A DNA stretch of 64,000 bases, from assembly GCA_039566865.1 (NCBI GenBank), contig CM076955.1, positions 20,505,501 through 20,569,500 of the forward strand, read 5' to 3'. Position 1 is the stretch's first letter; the number at the start of each line of letters is the position of its first letter. Made by a program: the position numbers and the translations under genes. Positions 12,091-23,800 of the stretch are shown piece by piece. A model generated the notes under the pieces. That model searched no databases and had not been told where the DNA came from. It worked only from the letters and a program-made list of their open reading frames with translations. This stretch comes from Aurelia coerulea (taxonomy: Eukaryota; Cnidaria; Scyphozoa; Semaeostomeae; Ulmaridae).

Positions 12091-13363
12091 TAAATCCAAT
12101 AAGTAACCTTCCTTTTATATGGGATGCTTTCTTCCGTCAACAAGTATTTTCTAAAGTCTTGGACCATATTGAATAGGTGCAGCGGTCTAAAGCACTAACC
12201 ATCTAAATAGTTGAATAATGATATCTCATTTTATGTGATGTCAGATATCAGAGACTGGAAAACAAATTTGACATTGCAATAAATCTATTTCAAAATTAAA
12301 AAAAAAGGCCGCAGTTTCTTAGATGTCCGTTGTTGGGGACTTACTGTAATCATTTGAAAAAGGCTCCTTCTCCTCATGAACTGTTTACATATCCACAATC
12401 TTCAAAATGAATTATGATAGTCGTATGAATAATATAATTGGAATTAGAGAAGGTCTGAACGTAACTTTCCACCTTGCCGCAATGATTAAGTGTCAGTAAA
12501 CTCGTTAATTTGCGTGTTTCGTTCACCCCATTGGATTTACAAAATTTTCTTCGAGAACCAAAAGACAGTCCTTGTCTTCCTAGAAGAGAAACAGAGAAAC
12601 AAGGATTATAAGTTGCAAATCACGCACAGGCAATGGGCACCATGCTCTTTCTTTATAGATGCTCTAATTCAGATAATTTGGCATAAATCAAGAACGTAGC
12701 TTAACATTGATCATTCAAGTCCTGATGTATTGAACCAAATTCAACTGCAACGCAATTTCATTACATGGGTAATATCAAGACTTTTGACTCTGGGACAATA
12801 CATATATGACCGCTGCACGAGGGGGGGGGGGGAGTTCAGTAATATATTACAATCAAACAATACGTCTATTATCTTTTCTGTGGACACGAGGCGAGTATCT
12901 GAAAGTAGCCAATTTTTCTATTAAAATTCAAAGTCAAAATGTAGTCTCTCGGGTATAAAGGTAAGCAAGAAGGCCCCGAATTCGAGGAAAGGATTTTTCC
13001 TATTCCATGCTCAGCATTTCTTTACTTTCTATAATATTACGGAAGGGTTCGCATGTGTGTTTTGACGCTCCTTTCCTGTAGCATAACGAAATACCAGATG
13101 ATCTAAAAATGTGCACCTAGAAACTCGGCTGCACATATTTATTGTCCTTGGCATATATCGTTAGTTTATATTCAATCGTTTCCTGTAGAATATTACTTGA
13201 AAGGTACTTGAGCGAGAAATCCGTAAGGAAATTTATCAGTACTCAAAATCCGATGAAGCAGATTTTTCCACTTCCTTTGTTTAGATTACCATTATTACTC
13301 ATTATGTATCGCTTCTCCTACTTTTATTTGCAACATAACTGAATAACTACACCCTCTTCACAG
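12091..13363. other. Upstream of the large gene; first exon not located
   Basis: The start codon of the downstream gene is expected here or further upstream. One possible first exon is the ATG-initiated frame at about 12408-12491, which would join in frame to an alternative acceptor at 13371, but its donor (gtgtca) is weak. A G10 tract lies at about 12821-12830. No TATA box or promoter was identified with confidence. Confidence 0.3.
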
Positions 13364-14824
13364 TTGGCAGGGTTTCTGTCAAAATAAAGACGCATGGAAG
13401 ACACGACCAGGTAAGATTTTTATAGCTAATTATTATTATCATTATTATTAAATATCTATCTAAAGTAGGCAAAAAAAATGAATAGCTAAATTACAGCTAA
13501 TTAAGGCCCAATATTTACAATATATATAATTTACAATAATATTTTGATATTTGAATTCTGATCAGGCAGGTTTTCACTTGCTCTTACACAGTTACAAAGT
13601 ATATCATCGAAGGAAACAAAAACACCAAAATTAAAAAAATGGAATAGTTGATAGGAATCAGGGTATAAATCAATGCTTTCATTGTAAGAAATAGCCATGC
13701 GTGTAATAATTGGCGGGGACGTCGAATATCCTCCCCAGTGAAGATGTTCAATGGCATTGGCAGAGGAATGTCAAGTATCCTTCCAAATTAGAACATCAAT
13801 CAAAACCAGGATTAAAGAGCCTTACGAAGTGGCAATAGAATTTTCTAACCATATGGACCATCTATGTTTCAAGATCTCATTATCTTTTGATCTGAACATT
13901 GGAAATTATTTACGCTAGAACGAATTATTTTCCTAGGTGCACTGTATACTTGGTGCAAGTGCCGAGGTGATCAAGAGTATATTGAAAAATGAGGTACAGT
14001 TCAATTCGATACTTTTGGTTTGGTAAGATACAATATTCTCGCATTATGTTTTTTGTTAACTGTTTGAAATTCTTTCACTGCGCTAGCTAATAACTATTTT
14101 AGCAACGATGCACTTCTATGACCCCAACAAGTTTCGCATTCAAGGGAAGCTGATTTCTAAATAAGTATGAAAAAACAGTTTTATAATGAAACAACAAACT
14201 TTAAATGATTTCTTGTTGGTATCACGAGAGGCTAGTATATTGCCGGAAACAATGTATGAGGCTAGATGTTGTGTTTTAATCAGCTGTTGATCAGAATTGA
14301 ATATATGCCTTAGCAGCACAATTTTCTAATCTTCAGACTTATTCTTTTCAAGAGTTGGGTTCTAAATGGCGTTAAGTTGGATTTGAGACAGAGCATTGAA
14401 AAGGCATCAGCTGCAGATCAATCACAGGTACATATGCAACCTCCTTAATCATTGACCAAATGTCTCCTTTCAATATTCTGATAATAAATTACTCTATAAC
14501 ACTGTGGAAACTGGCTGGTCTAACTTATCAAACTACCGCTATTCAATACGGGGTGTTTTCATTCGTTCTTGCATTGGGGCATCGCGCCCCCTTGTTATAT
14601 GGATGTTTTTCGTGCATTATCATAACGTCCCATACAAAAGATATCAAACAGACCAAAATCCTTTCATAAGCCAATATTTCTGTCAAAACATTACCAGATA
14701 CTAATTCCTTTCTTACAGGAGCCTTCAAGTGATTTGCATTTTGAAAAGAAAGTGACAGAGATCAGGGATATCACAGCACCATCTGGGATTAATGCCTTGC
14801 AAGGTTTGCATGGGTTCGATCAAG
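13364..14824 (+). CDS. Four small 5' exons of the giant gene
   Basis: Exon 13364-13410 follows ctcttcacag and ends at a gtaagat donor. Exon 13937-13993 (19 codons, reading VHCILGASAEVIKSILKNE) lies between tttcctag and gtacag. Exon 14353-14427 (25 codons, starting SWVLNGVKLD) lies between cttttcaag and gtacat. Exon 14719-14824 follows tttcttacag and ends at gtaagt, leaving one base of a split codon that is completed by the first two bases of exon 16701. The chain has no stop and phases match throughout, which is the main support. The encoded segment has no domain I recognise. Confidence 0.55.
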
Positions 14825-17800
14825 GTAAGTAAAGTAGCAAATATACCTCCATGGTTTTCACAAGTACAGCTGTTAGCTAATTGCAACTCCCAATGGACTT
14901 CATATCGCACATGTCTACAAAGAAAATGTAAAACTAAACTACAAGAGAAGTAGCAACATTATATCAAGCAACCTTAAAACTCTGCCTTTATTATATTGAT
15001 AACAACCTTCTCTAAATTGACGGTTACAGTCAGTGTGTTAAACCTAAAAGAGACTAATAAATACTTTGTTCTCTTAAATATTACAACACGTGCACAACTA
15101 AGACATTAAGACTTTGGACCTTGCTTGGACTAAAAAGGCAGCAGATTCATAACTCATCTCCCATTATTCATCACTCATCTCCCATGACAAAAGTAACCTT
15201 GTTAAGCTTAAGGCTATTTAGAATATAAAACTGACCACCGTTTATGTTAGGCCCAAGCAAAGCTTTATTAAATGACATTTTGACCCTACTTCGACAACAT
15301 AAGGTTAAAACCGATACCTTAAAATGGTTTAGTCTCAAGTTAGACCTTCATTAAAAGATGAAGATTTTGATGACAATTATGTAAGCCGTAAAACCAATCA
15401 CTGCTTAGGAAAATCGGCAAAACATTATAAATATGCTACGGGTGAATTTGGTGATGTCAGGAATTGTTTGAAAAAGAATCGACGAACAACTGTGTTGATT
15501 GAAATTCAAATAAAGACACCTGTCAAGTAAGTTTATAAAATTTTGAAATTTTATAAGGTAAAATCGCAGTATTTAAAACGATACAATAGCAAAATTTTGT
15601 GTCATACAATCTAAACAAACAGATAAACGTCAGCAGTGTCTGTGTGAATGCACAATCAGACCAATGTCAGCTATGTCAATGCACAATCAGACCAATGTCA
15701 GCTATGTCAATGCACAATCAGACCAATGTCAGCTATGTCAATGCACAATCCGACCAATGTCACCTATGTCAATGCACAATCAGACCAATGTCACCAATGT
15801 CAATGCACAATCAGACCAATGTCAGCTATGTCAATGCACAATCAGACCAATGTCAGCTATGTCAATGCACAATCCGACCAATGTCAGCTATGTCAATGCA
15901 CAATCAGACCAATGTCACCTATGTCAATGCACAATCAGACCAATGTCACCTATGTCAATGCACAATCAGACCAATGTCAGCTATGTCAATGCACAATCAG
16001 ACCAATGTCAGCTATGTCAATGCACAATCAGACCAATGTCAGCTATGTCAATGCACAATCCGACCAATGTCACCTATGTCAACGCACAATCAGACCAATG
16101 TCAGCTATGTCAATGCACAATCAGACCAATGTCAGCTATGTCAATGCACAATCAGACCAATGTCACCTATGTCAACGCACAATCAGACCAATGTCAGCTA
16201 TGTCAATGCACAATCAGACCAATGTCAGCTATGTCAATGCACAATCAGACCAATGTCAGCTATGTCAATGCACAATCAGACCAATGTCAGCTATGTCAAT
16301 GCACAATAAGACCAATGTCAGCTATGTCAATGCACAATCCGACCAATGTCAGCTATGTCAATGCACAATCAGACCAATGTCAGCTATGTCAATGCACAAT
16401 CAGACCAATGTCAGCTATGTCAATGCACAATCAGACCAATGTCAGCTATGTCAATGCACAATCAGACCAATGTCAGCTATGTCAATGCACAATCAGACCA
16501 ATGTCAGCTATGTCAATGCACAATCAGACCAATGTCAGCTATGTCAATGCACAATCAGACCAATGTCAGCTATGTCAATGCACAATCAGACCAATGTCAG
16601 CTATGTCAATGCACAATCAGATCAACTCTCAACATAATGCTAATTATAGTATGGAATTATAGTATGAAATTATCTTATGATTTTAAACATTTCTTCGTAG
16701 AAGCCCAATATACGAGGGGAATTGATTCAGGTTCAGTGGCGTCAATCTCAAGAAGTTGCGACAGTGATCACAATTTCCAAAGAGAGGCTGGCAAAGAAAT
16801 GCAGGAAGATGGAAATGATGATTTAAGCGAGGAGACACTGTACTCGCAAGTTGAAGCAAAGGAGAAAGTGGTAGGTTTTCAAATTCAACCCTTTTTCCCA
16901 TTTTCCCGGATATATGACACACGTGACAAACTTTCTAACTTCACAAGCCAATTACAAACATGGAATGATAAGAACCCAATGCCAGCCTTGGACGCATGTT
17001 GGCAGTCTATTTGACTTCTATCTAGTCTATTTGTTAAGGAAACTGACCATTTCTTTTCTATCAACAGGCAGAAAATCGGAGCTACCCTGGAACTAGAAAT
17101 GAGAATGAAAACACAGTTGGAGACATTGATAGCGAGGCTGGTGAAGAAATGTATGACGAATTTGATATCGACATATTGAAGCCGATGACACCATTATCCA
17201 GTGACTCGGAAAGAATTGAAAATGCTGACGAAGACATGATTACACACAAAGCGGAACACATGCATGATGATTTGAGCAAGGAGACATTGTTATCTCAAGT
17301 TGAAGCAAAGGAGAAAGTGGTAGGTTTTCAAATTCAACCCTTTTTCCCATTTTCCCGGATATATGACACACGTGACAAACTTTCTAACTTCACAAGCCAA
17401 TTACAAACATGGAATGATAAGAACCCAATGCCAGCCTTGGACGCATGTTGGCAGTCTATTTGACTTCTATCTAGTCTATTTGTTAAGGAAACTGACCATT
17501 TCTTTTCTATCAACAGGCAGAAAATCGGAGCTACCCTGGAACTAGAAATGAGAATGAAAACACAGTTGGAGACATTGATAGCGAGGCTGGTGAAGAAATG
17601 TATGACGAATTTGATATCGACATATTGAAGCCGATGACACCATTATCCAGTGACTCGGAAAGAATTGAAAATGCTGACGAAGACATGATTACACACAAAG
17701 CGGAACACATGCATGATGATTTGAGCAAGGAGACATTGTTATCTCAAGTTGAAGCAAAGGAGAAAGTGGTAGGTTTTCAAATTCAACCCTTTTTCCCATT

Positions 17801-20800
17801 TTCCCGGATATATGACACACGTGACAAACTTTCTAACTTCACAAGCCAATTACAAACATGGAATGATAAGAACCCAATGCCAGCCTTGGACGCATGTTGG
17901 CAGTCTATTTGACTTCTATCTAGTCTATTTGTTAAGGAAACTGACCATTTCTTTTCTATCAACAGGCAGAAAATCGGAGCTACCCTGGAACTAGAAATGA
18001 GAATGAAAACACAGTTGGAGACATTGATAGCGAGGCTGGTGAAGAAATGTATGACGAATTTGATATCGACATATTGAAGCCGATGACACCATTATCCAGT
18101 GACTCGGAAAGAATTGAAAATGCTGACGAAGACATGATTACACACAAAGCGGAACACATGCATGATGATTTGAGCAAGGAGACATTGTTATCTCAAGTTG
18201 AAGCAAAGGAGAAAGTGGTAGGTTTTCAAATTCAACCCTTCTTCTCATTTTCCCGCATATATGACACACGTGACAAACTTTCTAACTTCACAAGCCAATT
18301 ACAAACATGGAATGATAAGAACCCAATGCCAGCCTTGGACGCATGTTGGCAGTCTATTTGACTTCTATCTAGTCTATTTGTTAAGGAAACTGACCATTTC
18401 TTTTCTATCAACAGGCAGAAAATCGGAGCTACCCTGGAACTAGAAATGAGAATGAAAACACAGTTGGAGACATTGATAGCGAGGCTGGTGAAGAAATGTA
18501 TGACGAATTTGATATCGACATATTGAAGCCGATGACACCATTATCCAGTGACTCGGAAAGAATTGAAAATGCTGACGAAGACATGATTACACACAAAGCG
18601 GAACACATGCATGATGATTTGAGCAAGGAGACATTGTTATCTCAAGTTGAACCAAAGGAGAAAGTGGTAGGTTTTCAAATTCAACCCTTTTTCTCATTTT
18701 CCCGGATATATGACACACGTGACAAACTTTCTAACTTCACAAGCCAATTACAAACATGGAATGATAAGAACCCAATGCCAGCCTTGGACGCATGTTGGCA
18801 GTCTATTTGACTTCTATCTAGTCTATTTGTTAAGGAAACTGACCATTTCTTTTCTATCAACAGGCAGAAAATCGGAGCTACCCTGGAACTAGAAATGAGA
18901 ATGAAAACACAGTTGGAGACATTGATAGCGAGGCTGGTGAAGAAATGTATGACGAATTTGATATCGACATATTGAAGCCGATGACACCATTATCCAGTGA
19001 CTCGGAAAGAATTGAAAATGCTGACGAAGACATGATTACACACAAAGCGGAACACATGCATGATGATTTGAGCAAGGAGACATTGTTATCTCAAGTTGAA
19101 CCAAAGGAGAAAGTGGTAGGTTTTCAAATTCAACCCTTTTTCTCATTTTCCCGGATATATGACACACGTGACAAACTTTCTAACTTCACAAGCCAATTAC
19201 AAACATGGAATGATAAGAACCCAATGCCAGCCTTGGACGCATGTTGGCAGTCTATTTGACTTCTATCTAGTCTATTTGTTAAGGAAACTGACCATTTCTT
19301 TTCTATCAACAGGCAGAAAATCGGAGCTACCCTGGAACTAGAAATGAGAATGAAAACACAGTTGGAGACATTGATAGCGAGGCTGGTGAAGAAATGTATG
19401 ACGAATTTGATATCGACATATTGAAGCCGATGACACCATTATCCAGTGACTCGGAAAGAATTGAAAATGCTGACGAAGACATGATTACACACAAAGCGGA
19501 ACACATGCATGATGATTTGAGCAAGGAGACATTGTTATCTCAAGTTGAAGCAAAGGAGAAAGTGGTAGGTTTTCAAATTCAACCCTTTTTCTCATTTTCC
19601 CGGATATATGACACACGTGACAAACTTTCTAACTTCACAAGCCAATTACAAACATGGAATGATAAGAACCCAATGCCAGCCTTGGACGCATGTTGGCAGT
19701 CTATTTGACTTCTATCTAGTCTATTTGTTAAGGAAACTGACCATTTCTTTTCTATCAACAGGCAGAAAATCGGAGCTACCCTGGAACTAGAAATGAGAAT
19801 GAAAACACAGTTGGAGACATTGATAGCGAGGCTGGTGAAGAAATGTATGACGAATTTGATATCGACATATTGAAGCCGATGACACCATTATCCAGTGACT
19901 CGGAAAGAATTGAAAATGCTGACGAAGACATGATTACACACAAAGCGGAACACATGCATGATGATTTGAGCAAGGAGACATTGTTATCTCAAGTTGAACC
20001 AAAGGAGAAAGTGGTAGGTTTTCAAATTCAACCCTTTTTCCCATTTTCCCGGATATATGACACACGTGACAAACTTTCTAACTTCACAAGCCAATTACAA
20101 ACATGGAATGATAAGAACCCAATGCCAGCCTTGGACGCATGTTGGCAGTCTATTTGACTTCTATCTAGTCTATTTGTTAAGGAAACTGACCATTTCTTTT
20201 CTATCAACAGGCAGAAAATCGGAGCTACCCTGGAACTAGAAATGAGAATGAAAACACAGTTGGAGACATTGATAGCGAGGCTGGTGAAGAAATGTATGAC
20301 GAATTTGATATCGACATATTGAAGCCGATGACACCATTATCCAGTGACTCGGAAAGAATTGAAAATGCTGACGAAGACATGATTACACACAAAGCGGAAC
20401 ACATGCATGATGATTTGAGCAAGGAGACATTGTTATCTCAAGTTGAACCAAAGGAGAAAGTGGTAGGTTTTCAAATTCAACCCTTTTTCTCAATTTCCCG
20501 GATATATGACACACGTGACAAACTTTCTAACTTCACAAGCCAATTACAAACATGGAATGATAAGAACCCAATGCCAGCCTTGGACGCATGTTGGCAGTCT
20601 ATTTGACTTCTATCTAGTCTATTTGTTAAGGAAACTGACCATTTCTTTTCTATCAACAGGCAGAAAATCGGAGCTACCCTGGAACTAGAAATGAGAATGA
20701 AAACACAGTTGGAGACATTGATAGCGAGGCTGGTGAAGAAATGTATGACGAATTTGATATCGACATATTGAAGCCGATGACACCATTATCCAGTGACTCG

Positions 20801-23800
20801 GAAAGAATTGAAAATGCTGACGAAGACATGATTACACACAAAGCGGAACACATGCATGATGATTTGAGCAAGGAGACATTGTTATCTCAAGTTGAAGCAA
20901 AGGAGAAAGTGGTAGGTTTTCAAATTCAACCCTTTTTCCCATTTTCCCGGATATATGACACACGTGACAAACTTTCTAACTTCACAAGCCAATTACAAAC
21001 ATGGAATGATAAGAACCCAATGCCAGCCTTGGACGCATGTTGGCAGTCTATTTGACTTCTATCTAGTCTATTTGTTAAGGAAACTGACCATTTCTTTTCT
21101 ATCAACAGGCAGAAAATCGGAGCTACCCTGGAACTAGAAATGAGAATGAAAACACAGTTGGAGACATTGATAGCGAGGCTGGTGAAGAAATGTATGACGA
21201 ATTTGATATCGACATATTGAAGCCGATGACACCATTATCCAGTGACTCGGAAAGAATTGAAAATGCTGACGAAGACATGATTACACACAAAGCGGAACAC
21301 ATGCATGATGATTTGAGCAAGGAGACATTGTTATCTCAAGTTGAAGCAAAGGAGAAAGTGGTAGGTTTTCAAATTCAACCCTTCTTCTCATTTTCCCGCA
21401 TATATGACACACGTGACAAACTTTCTAACTTCACAAGCCAATTACAAACATGGAATGATAAGAACCCAATGCCAGCCTTGGACGCATGTTGGCAGTCTAT
21501 TTGACTTCTATCTAGTCTATTTGTTAAGGAAACTGACCATTTCTTTTCTATCAACAGGCAGAAAATCGGAGCTACCCTGGAACTAGAAATGAGAATGAAA
21601 ACACAGTTGGAGACATTGATAGCGAGGCTGGTGAAGAAATGTATGACGAATTTGATATCGACATATTGAAGCCGATGACACCATTATCCAGTGACTCGGA
21701 AAGAATTGAAAATGCTGACGAAGACATGATTACACACAAAGCGGAACACATGCATGATGATTTGAGCAAGGAGACATTGTTATCTCAAGTTGAACCAAAG
21801 GAGAAAGTGGTAGGTTTTCAAATTCAACCCTTTTTCTCAATTTCCCGGATATATGACACACGTGACAAACTTTCTAACTTCACAAGCCAATTACAAACAT
21901 GGAATGATAAGAACCCAATGCCAGCCTTGGACGCATGTTGGCAGTCTATTTGACTTCTATCTAGTCTATTTGTTAAGGAAACTGACCATTTCTTTTCTAT
22001 CAACAGGCAGAAAATCGGAGCTACCCTGGAACTAGAAATGAGAATGAAAACACAGTTGGAGACATTGATAGCGAGGCTGGTGAAGAAATGTATGACGAAT
22101 TTGATATCGACATATTGAAGCCGATGACACCATTATCCAGTGACTCGGAAAGAATTGAAAATGCTGACGAAGACATGATTACACACAAAGCGGAACACAT
22201 GCATGATGATTTGAGCAAGGAGACATTGTTATCTCAAGTTGAACCAAAGGAGAAAGTGGTAGGTTTTCAAATTCAACCCTTTTTCCCATTTTCCCGGATA
22301 TATGACACACGTGACAAACTTTCTAACTTCACAAGCCAATTACAAACATGGAATGATAAGAACCCAATGCCAGCCTTGGACGCATGTTGGCAGTCTATTT
22401 GACTTCTATCTAGTCTATTTGTTAAGGAAACTGACCATTTCTTTTCTATCAACAGGCAGAAAATCGGAGCTACCCTGGAACTAGAAATGAGAATGAAAAC
22501 ACAGTTGGAGACATTGATAGCGAGGCTGGTGAAGAAATGTATGACGAATTTGATATCGACATATTGAAGCCGATGACACCATTATCCAGTGACTCGGAAA
22601 GAATTGAAAATGCTGACGAAGACATGATTACACACAAAGCGGAACACATGCATGATGATTTGAGCAAGGAGACATTGTTATCTCAAGTTGAACCAAAGGA
22701 GAAAGTGGTAGGTTTTCAAATTCAACCCTTTTTCTCAATTTCCCGGATATATGACACACGTGACAAACTTTCTAACTTCACAAGCCAATTACAAACATGG
22801 AATGATAAGAACCCAATGCCAGCCTTGGACGCATGTTGGCAGTCTATTTGACTTCTATCTAGTCTATTTGTTAAGGAAACTGACCATTTCTTTTCTATCA
22901 ACAGGCAGAAAATCGGAGCTACCCTGGAACTAGAAATGAGAATGAAAACACAGTTGGAGACATTGATAGCGAGGCTGGTGAAGAAATGTATGACGAATTT
23001 GATATCGACATATTGAAGCCGATGACACCATTATCCAGTGACTCGGAAAGAATTGAAAATGCTGACGAAGACATGATTACACACAAAGCGGAACACATGC
23101 ATGATGATTTGAGCAAGGAGACATTGTTATCTCAAGTTGAAGCAAAGGAGAAAGTGGTAGGTTTTCAAATTCAACCCTTTTTCCCATTTTCCCGGATATA
23201 TGACACACGTGACAAACTTTCTAACTTCACAAGCCAATTACAAACATGGAATGATAAGAACCCAATGCCAGCCTTGGACGCATGTTGGCAGTCTATTTGA
23301 CTTCTATCTAGTCTATTTGTTAAGGAAACTGACCATTTCTTTTCTATCAACAGGCAGAAAATCGGAGCTACCCTGGAACTAGAAATGAGAATGAAAACAC
23401 AGTTGGAGACATTGATAGCGAGGCTGGTGAAGAAATGTATGACGAATTTGATATCGACATATTGAAGCCGATGACACCATTATCCAGTGACTCGGAAAGA
23501 ATTGAAAATGCTGACGAAGACATGATTACACACAAAGCGGAACACATGCATGATGATTTGAGCAAGGAGACATTGTTATCTCAAGTTGAACCAAAGGAGA
23601 AAGTGGTAGGTTTTCAAATTCAACCCTTCTTCTCATTTTCCCGCATATATGACACACGTGACAAACTTTCTAACTTCACAAGCCAATTACAAACATGGAA
23701 TGATAAGAACCCAATGCCAGCCTTGGACGCATGTTGGCAGTCTATTTGACTTCTATCTAGTCTATTTGTTAAGGAAACTGACCATTTCTTTTCTATCAAC

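Noticed and set aside
15599..16662. Three overlapping long ORFs as Cys-rich repeat proteins
   Set aside because: They are the automatic result of a stop-free 31-bp tandem repeat in three frames, with no promoter, splice sites or non-repeat coding part.
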